A stretch of 64,000 nucleotides of DNA from Amaranthus tricolor (GCF_026212465.1 NC_080061.1:22458787-22522786), one strand, 5' to 3'. Positions 35,363-49,998 are shown, counted from the first letter of the stretch. The notes: generated from the sequence alone by a model not told the origin. Translations and numbers: made by a program.

Positions 35363-36984
35363 AGTGTTGAAATTTTTGGAATCAACAAAAAGTAGTCATA
35401 TGTTTGAAATTACGTGCTAAGTTACTTTTTAAAATATTTTTTATTTTTTTTAGAACTTTCTCTCATAAAGTAATTCAAACTTTATTTTTTGCCAACAAAC
35501 AACGCACAGAACAATATTTGGTATATATTATTGTGTTGAAATGGTTAGAATTAAACACAATAGTCATGTACTTGAAATTACATGCTAAGTTGCGTTTTTA
35601 ATGTTTTTTATATTTTTTTGCAATTTCACGCATCAAATGATTCAAACATGATTTGTTTCGCACGAAACGTAGCACACAACACTATTGGGTATAAATTATT
35701 GTGTTGAAATGGTTAGAATCAAAAACAATAGTCATATGCTTGAAATTACGTGCTAAGTTGCTTTTTAAAAATTTTTTTGGTTTTTTAGCACTTTCTTGCA
35801 TAAAGTGTTTTAAATTTGGTTTGTTTGGCAACACTATTTGGTACATATTATTGTGTTAAATGGTTAGAAAGGAAAACATTACTCATATGTTTGAATTTAC
35901 GTGCTAAGTTGCTTTTTTCAAGTTTTTGTTAGATGTTTTAGCACTTTCTCGTATAAAGTTGTTCAAACTTGGTTTGTTTCGCACGAAACATGGCACCAAA
36001 TACTATTTAGTTTATATTATTGTGTTGAAAATGTTTGGCTCGAAAACAATAGTCATGTACTTGAAATTACGTGCTAAGTTGCGTATTTAATGTTTTTTTT
36101 TTATAGTTTTTGGCACTTTCCCGTAGAAAGTGGCTCAAACTTGGTTTGTTTCGCACGAAACTCGACGCACAACACTATTTGGTATAAATTATTGTGTTGA
36201 AATGGTTGGAATCGAAAACAATAGTCATATGCTTGAAATTACGTGTTAAGGTTCTTTTTAAATATTTTTTCGGCAACAAAGAAGGCACACAACACTATTT
36301 GGTATATATTATTGTGTTGAAATGGTTAGAATCGCAAACAATAGTCATCTACTTGAAATTACGTGTTAAGTTGCGTTTTTAATGTTTTAAATATTATTTT
36401 GGCAATATCTCGCATAAAGTTATTCAAACTTGGTTTGTTTCGCACGAAACCAAGCACACAACACTATTTGCTATAAATTATTGTGTAGAAATGGTTAGAA
36501 TCAAAAACAATAGTCATATCCTTGAATTACGTTCTAAGTTGCTTTTTTAAAATTTTTTTTAGCTTTTTTATCACTTTCTCGAATAAAGTGGTTCAAACTT
36601 GATTTGTTTGGCAACAAACAAGGCGCAAAACACTATTTGGTATGTATTATTGTGTTGAAATGGTTAGAATCGAAAACAACAGTCATATGCTTGAAATTAC
36701 ATGCTAAGTTGCTTTTTTCAAGTTTTTTAAAGGTTTTATAGCACTTTCTCGCATAAAGTCGTACAAACTTGGTTTGTTTTGCACGAAAAATGGCACCCAA
36801 CACTATTTAGTTTATATTATTATGTTGAAATGGCCAAAATAATAGTCATGTACTTGAAATTACGTGCTAAGTTGAATTTTTAATGTTTTTAATATTTTTT
36901 TTTGGCACTTTCCCGCAGAAAGTTGCTCAAACTTGGTTTGTTTCGCATGAAACTCGGCACACGATACTATTTGGTATAAATTAT
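35363..36984 (+). repeat. Chimeric HOR 19, B to A (1,622 bp)
   Basis: m1, m2 and the start of m3 are B-type; the rest is A-type. The switch is in register, within m3, so the HOR keeps ten monomers. The A part shares CCTTGAATTACG and TTACATGC with HORs 13 and 20. Confidence 0.88.
35691..35778 (+). other. B-to-A switch window
   Basis: The last B-specific bases are ACTATTGGGT at 35681-35690. The first A-specific state is the seven-T run near 35772-35778 (eight T in B), followed by AAAGTGTTTTAAA and GGCAACAC. Between them the two families are identical, so the point cannot be placed more finely. Confidence 0.75.
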
Positions 36985-38610
36985 TGTGTTGAAATTGTTG
37001 GAATCGAAAAAATTAGTCATATGTTTGAAATTACGTACTATGTTACTTTTTAAAATTTTTTTTATTTTTTTTAAAACTTTCTCGCATAAAGTAGTTCAAA
37101 CTTTGTTTTTTGCAAACAAACAAGGCACAGAACAATATTTGGTATATATTATTGTGTTGAAATGGTTAGAATCGAGCACAATAGTCATGTACTTGAAATT
37201 ACATGCTAATAAGTTGCTTTTTTAATGTTTTTTATATTATTTTGGCAATTTCACGCATAAAATGATTCAAACATGATTTGTTTCGCACGAAACATAGCAC
37301 ACAACACTATTTGGTATAAATTATTGTGTTGAAATGGTTAGAATCAAAAACAATAGTCATATGCTTGAAATTACGTGCTAAGTTGCTTTTTAAAAATTTT
37401 TTTGGTTTTTTAGCACTTTCTTGCATAAAGTGTTTTAAATTTGGTTTGTTTTGCAACACTATTTGGTACATATTATTGTGTTAAATGGTTAGAAAGGAAA
37501 ACATTACTCATATGTTTGAATTTACGTGCTAAGTTGCTTTTTTCAAGTTTTTGTTAGATGTTTTAGCACTTTCTCGTATAAAGTTGTTCAAACTTGGTTT
37601 GTTTCGCACGAAACATGGCACCAAATACTATTTAGTTTATATTATTTTGTTGAAAATGTTTGGCTCGAAAACAATAGTCATGTACTTGAAATTACGTGCT
37701 AAGTTGCGTATTTAATGTTTTTTTTTTTATAGTTTTTGGCACTTTCCCGTAGAAAGTGGCTCAAACTTGGTTTGTTTCGCACGAAACTCGACGCACAACA
37801 CTATTTGGTATAAATTATTGTGTTGAAATGGTTGGAATCGAAAACAATAGTCATATGCTTGAAATTACGTGTTAAGGTTCTTTTTAAATATTTTTTCGGC
37901 AACAAAGAAGGCACACAACACTATTTGGTATATATTATTGTGTTGAAATGGTTAGAATCGCAAACAATAGTCATCTACTTGAAATTACGTGTTAAGTTGC
38001 GTTTTTAATGTTTTAAATATTATTTTGGCAATATCTCGCATAAAGTTATTCAAACTTGGTTTGTTTCGCACGAAACCAAGCACACAACACTATTTGCTAT
38101 AAATTATTGTGTAGAAATGGTTAGAATCAAAAACAATAGTCATATCCTTGAATTACGTTCTAAGTTGCTTTTTTAAAATTTTTTTTAGCTTTTTTATCAC
38201 TTTCTCGAATAAAGTGGTTCAAACTTGATTTGTTTGGCAACAAACAAGGCGCAAAACACTATTTGGTATGTATTATTGTGTTGAAATGGTTAGAATCGAA
38301 AACAACAGTCATATGCTTGAAATTACATGCTAAGTTGCTTTTTTAAAGTTTTTTAAAGGTTTTATAGCACTTTCTCGCATAAAGTCGTACAAACTTGGTT
38401 TGTTTTGCACGAAAAATGGCACCCAACACTATTTAGTTTATATTATTATGTTGAAATGGCCAAAATAATAGTCATGTACTTGAAATTACGTGCTAAGTTG
38501 AATTTTTAATGTTTTTAATATTTTTTTTTGGCACTTTCCCGCAGAAAGTTGCTCAAACTTGGTTTGTTTCGCATGAAACTCGGCACACGATACTATTTGG
38601 TATAAATTAT
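36985..38610 (+). repeat. A-type HOR 20, 10-mer (1,626 bp)
   Basis: A standard unit sharing CCTTGAATTACG and TTACATGC with HORs 13 and 19. Private changes are GTTTTGCAACAC in m3 and TTTTTTAAAGTTTT in m9. Confidence 0.92.
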
Positions 38611-40237
38611 TGTGTTGAAATTGTTGGAATCGAAAAAATTAGTCATATGTTTGAAATTACGTACTATGTTACTTTTTAAAATTTTTTTAATTTTTTTTAA
38701 AACTTTCTCGCATAAAGTAGTTCAAACTTTGTTTTTTGCAAACAAACAAGGCACAGAACAATATTTGGTATATATTATTGTGTTGAAATGGTTAGAATCG
38801 AGCACAATAGTCATGTACTTGAAATTACATGCTAATAAGTTGCTTTTTTAATGTTTTTTATATTATTTTGGCAATTTCACGCATAAAATGATTCAAACAT
38901 GATTTGTTTCGCACGAAACATAGCACACAACACTATTTGGTATAAATTATTGTGTTGAAATGGTTAGAATCAAAAACAATAGTCATATGCTTGAAATTAC
39001 GTGCTAAGTTGCTTTTTAAAAATTTTTTTGGTTTTTTAGCACTTTCTTGCATAAAGTGTTTTAAATTTGGTTTGTTTGGCAACACTATTTGGTACATATT
39101 ATTGTGTTAAATGGTTAGAAAGGAAAACATTACTCATATGTTTGAATTTACGTGCTAAGTTGCTTTTTTCAAGTTTTTGTTAGATGTTTTAGCACTTTCT
39201 CGTATAAAGTTGTTCAAACTTGGTTTGTTTCGCACGAAACATGGCACCAAATACTATTTAGTTTATATTATTTTGTTGAAAATGTTTGGCTCGAAAACAA
39301 TAGTCATGTACTTGAAATTACGTGCTAAGTTGCGTATTTAATGTTTTTTTTTTATAGTTTTTGGCACTTTCCCGTAGAAAGTGGCTCAAACTTGGTTTGT
39401 TTCGCACGAAACTCGACGCACAACATTATTTGGTATAAATTATTGTGTTGAAATGGTTGGAATCGAAAACAATAGTCATATGCTTGAAATTACGTGTTAA
39501 GGTTCTTTTTAAATATTTTTTCGGCAACAAAGAAGGCACACAACACTATTTGGTATATATTATTGTGTTGAAATGGTTAGAATCGCAAACAATAGTCATC
39601 TACTTGAAATTACGTGTTAAGTTGCGTTTTTAATGTTTTAAATATTATTTTGGCAATATCTCGCATAAAGTTATTCAAACTTGGTTTGTTTCGCACGAAA
39701 CCAAGCACACAACACTATTTGCTATAAATTATTGTGTAGAAATGGTTAGAATCAAAAACAATAGTCATATCCTTGAAATTACGTTCTAAGTTGCTTTTTT
39801 AAAATTTTTTTTAGCTTTTTTATCACTTTCTCGAATAAAGTGGTTCAAACTTGATTTGTTTGGCAACAAACAAGGCGCAAAACACTATTTGGTATGTATT
39901 ATTGTGTTGAAATGGTTAGAATCGAAAACAACAGTCATATGCTTGAAATTACGTGCTAAGTTGCTTTTTTCAAGTTTTTTAAAGGTTTTATAGCACTTTC
40001 TCGCATAAAGTCGTACAAACTTGGTTTGTTTTGCACGAAAAATGGCACCCAACACTATTTAGTTTATATTATTATGTTGAAATGGCCAAAATAATAGTCA
40101 TGTACTTGAAATTACGTGCTAAGTTGAATTTTTAATGTTTTTAATATTTTTTTTTTGGCACTTTCCCGCAGAAAGTTGCTCAAACTTGGTTTGTTTCGCA
40201 TGAAACTCGGCACACGATACTATTTGGTATAAATTAT
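38611..40237 (+). repeat. A-type HOR 21, 10-mer (1,627 bp)
   Basis: A standard unit. The extra base comes from a longer T-run in m10 near 40145. Confidence 0.92.
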
Positions 40238-41864
40238 TGTGTTGAAATTGTTGGAATCGAAAAAATTAGTCATATGTTTGAAATTACGTACTATGTTACT
40301 TTTTAAAAATTTTTTTATTTTTTTTAAAACTTTCTCGCATAAAGTAGTTCAAACTTTGTTTTTTGCAAACAAACAAGGCACAGAACAATATTTGGTATAT
40401 ATTATTGTGTTGAAATGGTTAGAATCGAGCACAATAGTCATGTACTTGAAATTACATGCTAATAAGTTGCTTTTTTAATGTTTTTTATATTATTTTGGCA
40501 ATTTCACGCATAAAATGATTCAAACATGATTTGTTTCGCACGAAACATAGCACACAACACTATTTGGTATAAATTATTGTGTTGAAATGGTTAGAATCAA
40601 AAACAATAGTCATATGCTTGAAATTACGTGCTAAGTTGCTTTTTAAAAATTTTTTTGGTTTTTTAGCACTTTCTTGCATAAAGTGTTTTAAATTTGGTTT
40701 GTTTGGCAACACTATTTGGTACATATTATTGTGTTAAATGGTTAGAAAGGAAAACATTACTCATATGTTTGAATTTACGTGCTAAGTTGCTTTTTTCAAG
40801 TTTTTGTTAGATGTTTTAGCACTTTCTCGTATAAAGTTGTTCAAACTTGGTTTGTTTCGCACGAAACATGGCACCAAATACTATTTAGTTTATATTATTT
40901 TGTTGAAAATGTTTGGCTCGAAAACAATAGTCATGTACTTGAAATTACGTGCTAAGTTGCGTATTTAATGTTTTTTTTTAATAGTTTTTGGCACTTTCCC
41001 GTAGAAAGTGGCTCAAACTTGGTTTGTTTCGCACGAAACTCGACGCACAACATTATTTGGTATAAATTATTGTGTTGAAATGGTTGGAATCGAAAACAAT
41101 AGTCATATGCTTGAAATTACGTGTTAAGGTTCTTTTTAAATATTTTTTCGGCAACAAAGAAGGCACACAACACTATTTGGTATATATTATTGTGTTGAAA
41201 TGGTTAGAATCGCAAACAATAGTCATCTACTTGAAATTACGTGTTAAGTTGCGTTTTTAATGTTTTAAATATTATTTTGGCAATATCTCGCATAAAGTTA
41301 TTCAAACTTGGTTTGTTTCGCACGAAACCAAGCACACAACACTATTTGCTATAAATTATTGTGTAGAAATGGTTAGAATCAAAAACAATAGTCATATCCT
41401 TGAAATTACGTTCTAAGTTGCTTTTTTAAAATTTTTTTTAGCTTTTTTTATCACTTTCTCGAATAAAGTGGTTCAAACTTGATTTGTTTGGCAACAAACA
41501 AGGCGCAAAACACTATTTGGTATGTATTATTGTGTTGAAATGGTTAGAATCGAAAACAACAGTCATATGCTTGAAATTACGTGCTAAGTTGCTTTTTTCA
41601 AGTTTTTTAAAGGTTTTATAGCACTTTCTCGCATAAAGTCGTACAAACTTGGTTTGTTTTGCACGAAAAATGGCACCCAACACTATTTAGTTTATATTAT
41701 TATGTTGAAATGGCCAAAATAATAGTCATGTACTTGAAATTACGTGCTAAGTTGAATTTTTAATGTTTTTAATATTTTTTTTTGGCACTTTCCCGCAGAA
41801 AGTTGCTCAAACTTGGTTTGTTTCGCATGAAACTCGGCACACGATACTATTTGGTATAAATTAT
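40238..41864 (+). repeat. A-type HOR 22, 10-mer (1,627 bp)
   Basis: A standard unit, the first of four consecutive copies with seven T in the m8 tract AGCTTTTTTTATC, where other A copies have six. Confidence 0.92.
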
Positions 41865-43491
41865 TGTGTTGAAATTGTTGGAATCGAAAAAATTAGTCAT
41901 ATGTTTGAAATTACGTACTATGTTACTTTTTAAAAATTTTTTTATTTTTTTTAAAACTTTCTCGCATAAAGTAGTTCAAACTTTGTTTTTTGCAAACAAA
42001 CAAGGCACAGAACAATATTTGGTATATATTATTGTGTTGAAATGGTTAGAATCGAGCACAATAGTCATGTACTTGAAATTACATGCTAATAAGTTGCTTT
42101 TTTAATGTTTTTTATATTATTTTGGCAATTTCACGCATAAAATGATTCAAACATGATTTGTTTCGCACGAAACATAGCACACAACACTATTTGGTATAAA
42201 TTATTGTGTTGAAATGGTTAGAATCAAAAACAATAGTCATATGCTTGAAATTACGTGCTAAGTTGCTTTTTAAAAATTTTTTTGGTTTTTTAGCACTTTC
42301 TTGCATAAAGTGTTTTAAATTTGGTTTGTTTGGCAACACTATTTGGTACATATTATTGTGTTAAATGGTTAGAAAGGAAAACATTACTCATATGTTTGAA
42401 TTTACGTGCTAAGTTGCTTTTTTCAAGTTTTTGTTAGATGTTTTAGCACTTTCTCGTATAAAGTTGTTCAAACTTGGTTTGTTTCGCACGAAACATGGCA
42501 CCAAATACTATTTAGTTTATATTATTTTGTTGAAAATGTTTGGCTCGAAAACAATAGTCATGTACTTGAAATTACGTGCTAAGTTGCGTATTTAATGTTT
42601 TTTTTTAATAGTTTTTGGCACTTTCCCGTAGAAAGTGGCTCAAACTTGGTTTGTTTCGCACGAAACTCGACGCACAACATTATTTGGTATAAATTATTGT
42701 GTTGAAATGGTTGGAATCGAAAACAATAGTCATATGCTTGAAATTACGTGTTAAGGTTCTTTTTAAATATTTTTTCGGCAACAAAGAAGGCACACAACAC
42801 TATTTGGTATATATTATTGTGTTGAAATGGTTAGAATCGCAAACAATAGTCATCTACTTGAAATTACGTGTTAAGTTGCGTTTTTAATGTTTTAAATATT
42901 ATTTTGGCAATATCTCGCATAAAGTTATTCAAACTTGGTTTGTTTCGCACGAAACCAAGCACACAACACTATTTGCTATAAATTATTGTGTAGAAATGGT
43001 TAGAATCAAAAACAATAGTCATATCCTTGAAATTACGTTCTAAGTTGCTTTTTTAAAATTTTTTTTAGCTTTTTTTATCACTTTCTCGAATAAAGTGGTT
43101 CAAACTTGATTTGTTTGGCAACAAACAAGGCGCAAAACACTATTTGGTATGTATTATTGTGTTGAAATGGTTAGAATCGAAAACAACAGTCATATGCTTG
43201 AAATTACGTGCTAAGTTGCTTTTTTCAAGTTTTTTAAAGGTTTTATAGCACTTTCTCGCATAAAGTCGTACAAACTTGGTTTGTTTTGCACGAAAAATGG
43301 CACCCAACACTATTTAGTTTATATTATTATGTTGAAATGGCCAAAATAATAGTCATGTACTTGAAATTACGTGCTAAGTTGAATTTTTAATGTTTTTAAT
43401 ATTTTTTTTTGGCACTTTCCCGCAGAAAGTTGCTCAAACTTGGTTTGTTTCGCATGAAACTCGGCACACGATACTATTTGGTATAAATTAT
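41865..43491 (+). repeat. A-type HOR 23, 10-mer (1,627 bp)
   Basis: A standard unit with the seven-T m8 tract. I see no difference from HORs 22 and 24 other than possible T-run changes. Confidence 0.92.
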
Positions 43492-45118
43492 TGTGTTGAA
43501 ATTGTTGGAATCGAAAAAATTAGTCATATGTTTGAAATTACGTACTATGTTACTTTTTAAAAATTTTTTTATTTTTTTTAAAACTTTCTCGCATAAAGTA
43601 GTTCAAACTTTGTTTTTTGCAAACAAACAAGGCACAGAACAATATTTGGTATATATTATTGTGTTGAAATGGTTAGAATCGAGCACAATAGTCATGTACT
43701 TGAAATTACATGCTAATAAGTTGCTTTTTTAATGTTTTTTATATTATTTTGGCAATTTCACGCATAAAATGATTCAAACATGATTTGTTTCGCACGAAAC
43801 ATAGCACACAACACTATTTGGTATAAATTATTGTGTTGAAATGGTTAGAATCAAAAACAATAGTCATATGCTTGAAATTACGTGCTAAGTTGCTTTTTAA
43901 AAATTTTTTTGGTTTTTTAGCACTTTCTTGCATAAAGTGTTTTAAATTTGGTTTGTTTGGCAACACTATTTGGTACATATTATTGTGTTAAATGGTTAGA
44001 AAGGAAAACATTACTCATATGTTTGAATTTACGTGCTAAGTTGCTTTTTTCAAGTTTTTGTTAGATGTTTTAGCACTTTCTCGTATAAAGTTGTTCAAAC
44101 TTGGTTTGTTTCGCACGAAACATGGCACCAAATACTATTTAGTTTATATTATTTTGTTGAAAATGTTTGGCTCGAAAACAATAGTCATGTACTTGAAATT
44201 ACGTGCTAAGTTGCGTATTTAATGTTTTTTTTTAATAGTTTTTGGCACTTTCCCGTAGAAAGTGGCTCAAACTTGGTTTGTTTCGCACGAAACTCGACGC
44301 ACAACATTATTTGGTATAAATTATTGTGTTGAAATGGTTGGAATCGAAAACAATAGTCATATGCTTGAAATTACGTGTTAAGGTTCTTTTTAAATATTTT
44401 TTCGGCAACAAAGAAGGCACACAACACTATTTGGTATATATTATTGTGTTGAAATGGTTAGAATCGCAAACAATAGTCATCTACTTGAAATTACGTGTTA
44501 AGTTGCGTTTTTAATGTTTTAAATATTATTTTGGCAATATCTCGCATAAAGTTATTCAAACTTGGTTTGTTTCGCACGAAACCAAGCACACAACACTATT
44601 TGCTATAAATTATTGTGTAGAAATGGTTAGAATCAAAAACAATAGTCATATCCTTGAAATTACGTTCTAAGTTGCTTTTTTAAAATTTTTTTTAGCTTTT
44701 TTTATCACTTTCTCGAATAAAGTGGTTCAAACTTGATTTGTTTGGCAACAAACAAGGCGCAAAACACTATTTGGTATGTATTATTGTGTTGAAATGGTTA
44801 GAATCGAAAACAACAGTCATATGCTTGAAATTACGTGCTAAGTTGCTTTTTTCAAGTTTTTTAAAGGTTTTATAGCACTTTCTCGCATAAAGTCGTACAA
44901 ACTTGGTTTGTTTTGCACGAAAAATGGCACCCAACACTATTTAGTTTATATTATTATGTTGAAATGGCCAAAATAATAGTCATGTACTTGAAATTACGTG
45001 CTAAGTTGAATTTTTAATGTTTTTAATATTTTTTTTTGGCACTTTCCCGCAGAAAGTTGCTCAAACTTGGTTTGTTTCGCATGAAACTCGGCACACGATA
45101 CTATTTGGTATAAATTAT
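43492..45118 (+). repeat. A-type HOR 24, 10-mer (1,627 bp)
   Basis: A standard unit with the seven-T m8 tract, in the most homogeneous part of the A array. Confidence 0.92.
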
Positions 45119-46745
45119 TGTGTTGAAATTGTTGGAATCGAAAAAATTAGTCATATGTTTGAAATTACGTACTATGTTACTTTTTAAAAATTTTTTTATT
45201 TTTTTTAAAACTTTCTCGCATAAAGTAGTTCAAACTTTGTTTTTTGCAAACAAACAAGGCACAGAACAATATTTGGTATATATTATTGTGTTGAAATGGT
45301 TAGAATCGAGCACAATAGTCATGTACTTGAAATTACATGCTAATAAGTTGCTTTTTTAATGTTTTTTATATTATTTTGGCAATTTCACGCATAAAATGAT
45401 TCAAACATGATTTGTTTCGCACGAAACATAGCACACAACACTATTTGGTATAAATTATTGTGTTGAAATGGTTAGAATCAAAAACAATAGTCATATGCTT
45501 GAAATTACGTGCTAAGTTGCTTTTTAAAAATTTTTTTGGTTTTTTAGCACTTTCTTGCATAAAGTGTTTTAAATTTGGTTTGTTTGGCAACACTATTTGG
45601 TACATATTATTGTGTTAAATGGTTAGAAAGGAAAACATTACTCATATGTTTGAATTTACGTGCTAAGTTGCTTTTTTCAAGTTTTTGTTAGATGTTTTAG
45701 CACTTTCTCGTATAAAGTTGTTCAAACTTGGTTTGTTTCGCACGAAACATGGCACCAAATACTATTTAGTTTATATTATTTTGTTGAAAATGTTTGGCTC
45801 GAAAACAATAGTCATGTACTTGAAATTACGTGCTAAGTTGCGTATTTAATGTTTTTTTTTAATAGTTTTTGGCACTTTCCCGTAGAAAGTGGCTCAAACT
45901 TGGTTTGTTTCGCACGAAACTCGACGCACAACATTATTTGGTATAAATTATTGTGTTGAAATGGTTGGAATCGAAAACAATAGTCATATGCTTGAAATTA
46001 CGTGTTAAGGTTCTTTTTAAATATTTTTTCGGCAACAAAGAAGGCACACAACACTATTTGGTATATATTATTGTGTTGAAATGGTTAGAATCGCAAACAA
46101 TAGTCATCTACTTGAAATTACGTGTTAAGTTGCGTTTTTAATGTTTTAAATATTATTTTGGCAATATCTCGCATAAAGTTATTCAAACTTGGTTTGTTTC
46201 GCACGAAACCAAGCACACAACACTATTTGCTATAAATTATTGTGTAGAAATGGTTAGAATCAAAAACAATAGTCATATCCTTGAAATTACGTTCTAAGTT
46301 GCTTTTTTAAAATTTTTTTTAGCTTTTTTTATCACTTTCTCGAATAAAGTGGTTCAAACTTGATTTGTTTGGCAACAAACAAGGCGCAAAACACTATTTG
46401 GTATGTATTATTGTGTTGAAATGGTTAGAATCGAAAACAACAGTCATATGCTTGAAATTACGTGCTAAGTTGCTTTTTTCAAGTTTTTTAAAGGTTTTAT
46501 AGCACTTTCTCGCATAAAGTCGTACAAACTTGGTTTGTTTTGCACGAAAAATGGCACCCAACACTATTTAGTTTATATTATTATGTTGAAATGGCCAAAA
46601 TAATAGTCATGTACTTGAAATTACGTGCTAAGTTGAATTTTTAATGTTTTTAATATTTTTTTTTGGCACTTTCCCGCAGAAAGTTGCTCAAACTTGGTTT
46701 GTTTCGCATGAAACTCGGCACACGATACTATTTGGTATAAATTAT
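45119..46745 (+). repeat. A-type HOR 25, 10-mer (1,627 bp)
   Basis: A standard unit, the last of the four copies with the seven-T m8 tract. Confidence 0.92.
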
Positions 46746-48371
46746 TGTGTTGAAATTGTTGGAATCGAAAAAATTAGTCATATGTTTGAAATTACGTACT
46801 ATGTTACTTTTTAAAATTTTTTTTATTTTTTTTAAAACTTTCTCGCATAAAGTAGTTCAAACTTTGTTTTTTGCAAACAAACAAGGCACAGAACAATATT
46901 TGGTATATATTATTGTGTTGAAATGGTTAGAATCGAGCACAATAGTCATGTACTTGAAATTACATGCTAATAAGTTGCTTTTTTAATGTTTTTTATATTA
47001 TTTTGGCAATTTCACGCATAAAATGATTCAAACATGATTTGTTTCGCACGAAACATAGCACACAACACTATTTGGTATAAATTATTGTGTTGAAATGGTT
47101 AGAATCAAAAACAATAGTCATATGCTTGAAATTACGTGCTAAGTTGCTTTTTAAAAATTTTTTTGGTTTTTTAGCACTTTCTTGCATAAAGTGTTTTAAA
47201 TTTGGTTTGTTTGGCAACACTATTTGGTACATATTATTGTGTTAAATGGTTAGAAAGGAAAACATTACTCATATGTTTGAATTTACGTGCTAAGTTGCTT
47301 TTTTCAAGTTTTTGTTAGATGTTTTAGCACTTTCTCGTATAAAGTTGTTCAAACTTGGTTTGTTTCGCACGAAACATGGCACCAAATACTATTTAGTTTA
47401 TATTATTTTGTTGAAAATGTTTGGCTCGAAAACAATAGTCATGTACTTGAAATTACGTGCTAAGTTGCGTATTTAATGTTTTTTTTTTATAGTTTTTGGC
47501 ACTTTCCCGTAGAAAGTGGCTCAAACTTGGTTTGTTTCGCACGAAACTCGACGCACAACATTATTTGGTATAAATTATTGTGTTGAAATGGTTGGAATCG
47601 AAAACAATAGTCATATGCTTGAAATTACGTGTTAAGGTTCTTTTTAAATATTTTTTCGGCAACAAAGAAGGCACACAACACTATTTGGTATATATTATTG
47701 TGTTGAAATGGTTAGAATCGCAAACAATAGTCATCTACTTGAAATTACGTGTTAAGTTGCGTTTTTAATGTTTTAAATATTATTTTGGCAATATCTCGCA
47801 TAAAGTTATTCAAACTTGGTTTGTTTCGCACGAAACCAAGCACACAACACTATTTGCTATAAATTATTGTGTAGAAATGGTTAGAATCAAAAACAATAGT
47901 CATATCCTTGAAATTACGTTCTAAGTTGCTTTTTTAAAATTTTTTTTAGCTTTTTTATCACTTTCTCGAATAAAGTGGTTCAAACTTGATTTGTTTGGCA
48001 ACAAACAAGGCGCAAAACACTATTTGGTATGTATTATTGTGTTGAAATGGTTAGAATCGAAAACAACAGTCATATGCTTGAAATTACGTGCTAAGTTGCT
48101 TTTTTCAAGTTTTTTAAAGGTTTTATAGCACTTTCTCGCATAAAGTCGTACAAACTTGGTTTGTTTTGCACGAAAAATGGCACCCAACACTATTTAGTTT
48201 ATATTATTATGTTGAAATGGCCAAAATAATAGTCATGTACTTGAAATTACGTGCTAAGTTGAATTTTTAATGTTTTTAATATTTTTTTTTGGCACTTTCC
48301 CGCAGAAAGTTGCTCAAACTTGGTTTGTTTCGCATGAAACTCGGCACACGATACTATTTGGTATAAATTAT
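46746..48371 (+). repeat. A-type HOR 26, 10-mer (1,626 bp)
   Basis: A standard unit in which m8 is back to six T. m1 has the AAAATTTTTTTTATT tract seen in HORs 12-14 and 20. Confidence 0.92.
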
Positions 48372-49998
48372 TGTGTTGAAATTGTTGGAATCGAAAAAAT
48401 TAGTCATATGTTTGAAATTACGTACTATGTTACTTTTTAAAAATTTTTTTATTTTTTTTAAAACTTTCTCGCATAAAGTAGTTCAAACTTTGTTTTTTGC
48501 AAACAAACAAGGCACAGAACAATATTTGGTATATATTATTGTGTTGAAATGGTTAGAATCGAGCACAATAGTCATGTACTTGAAATTACATGCTAATAAG
48601 TTGCTTTTTTAATGTTTTTTATATTATTTTGGCAATTTCACGCATAAAATGATTCAAACATGATTTGTTTCGCACGAAACGTAGCACACAACACTATTTG
48701 GTATAAATTATTGTGTTGAAATGGTTAGAATCAAAAACAATAGTCATATGCTTGAAATTACGTGCTAAGTTGCTTTTTAAAAATTTTTTTGGTTTTTTAG
48801 CACTTTCTTGCATAAAAGTGTTTTAAATTTGGTTTGTTTGGCAACACTATTTGGTACATATTATTGTGTTAAATGGTTAGAAAGGAAAACATTACTCATA
48901 TGTTTGAATTTACGTGCTAAGTTGCTTTTTTCAAGTTTTTGTTAGATGTTTTAGCACTTTCTCGTATAAAGTTGTTCAAACTTGGTTTGTTTCGCACGAA
49001 ACATGGCACCAAATACTATTTAGTTTATATTATTTTGTTGAAAATGTTTGGCTCGAAAACAATAGTCATGTACTTGAAATTACGTGCTAAGTTGCGTATT
49101 TAATGTTTTTTTTTAATAGTTTTTGGCACTTTCCCGTAGAAAGTGGCTCAAACTTGGTTTGTTTCGCACGAAACTCGACGCACAACATTATTTGGTATAA
49201 ATTATTGTGTTGAAATGGTTGGAATCGAAAACAATAGTCATATGCTTGAAATTACGTGTTAAGGTTCTTTTTAAATATTTTTTCGGCAACAAAGAAGGCA
49301 CACAACACTATTTGGTATATATTATTGTGTTGAAATGGTTAGAATCGCAAACAATAGTCATCTACTTGAAATTACGTGTTAAGTTGCGTTTTTAATGTTT
49401 TAAATATTATTTTGGCAATATCTCGCATAAAGTTATTCAAACTTGGTTTGTTTCGCACGAAACCAAGCACACAACACTATTTGCTATAAATTATTGTGTA
49501 GAAATGGTTAGAATCAAAAACAATAGTCATATCCTTGAAATTACGTTCTAAGTTGCTTTTTTAAAATTTTTTTTAGCTTTTTTATCACTTTCTCGAATAA
49601 AGTGGTTCAAACTTGATTTGTTTGGCAACAAACAAGGCGCAAAACACTATTTGGTATGTATTATTGTGTTGAAATGGTTAGAATCGAAAACAACAGTCAT
49701 ATGCTTGAAATTACGTGCTAAGTTGCTTTTTTCAAGTTTTTTAAAGGTTTTATAGCACTTTCTCGCATAAAGTCGTACAAACTTGGTTTGTTTTGCACGA
49801 AAAATGGCACCCAACACTATTTAGTTTATATTATTATGTTGAAATGGCCAAAATAATAGTCATGTACTTGAAATTACGTGCTAAGTTGAATTTTTAATGT
49901 TTTTAATATTTTTTTTTGGCACTTTCCCGCAGAAAGTTGCTCAAACTTGGTTTGTTTCGCATGAAACTCGGCACACGATACTATTTGGTATAAATTAT
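48372..49998 (+). repeat. A-type HOR 27, 10-mer (1,627 bp)
   Basis: A standard unit and the last A copy before the second A-to-B change. m2 has CGTAGCAC rather than CATAGCAC, and m3 has one extra A (GCATAAAAGTG). Confidence 0.92.
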
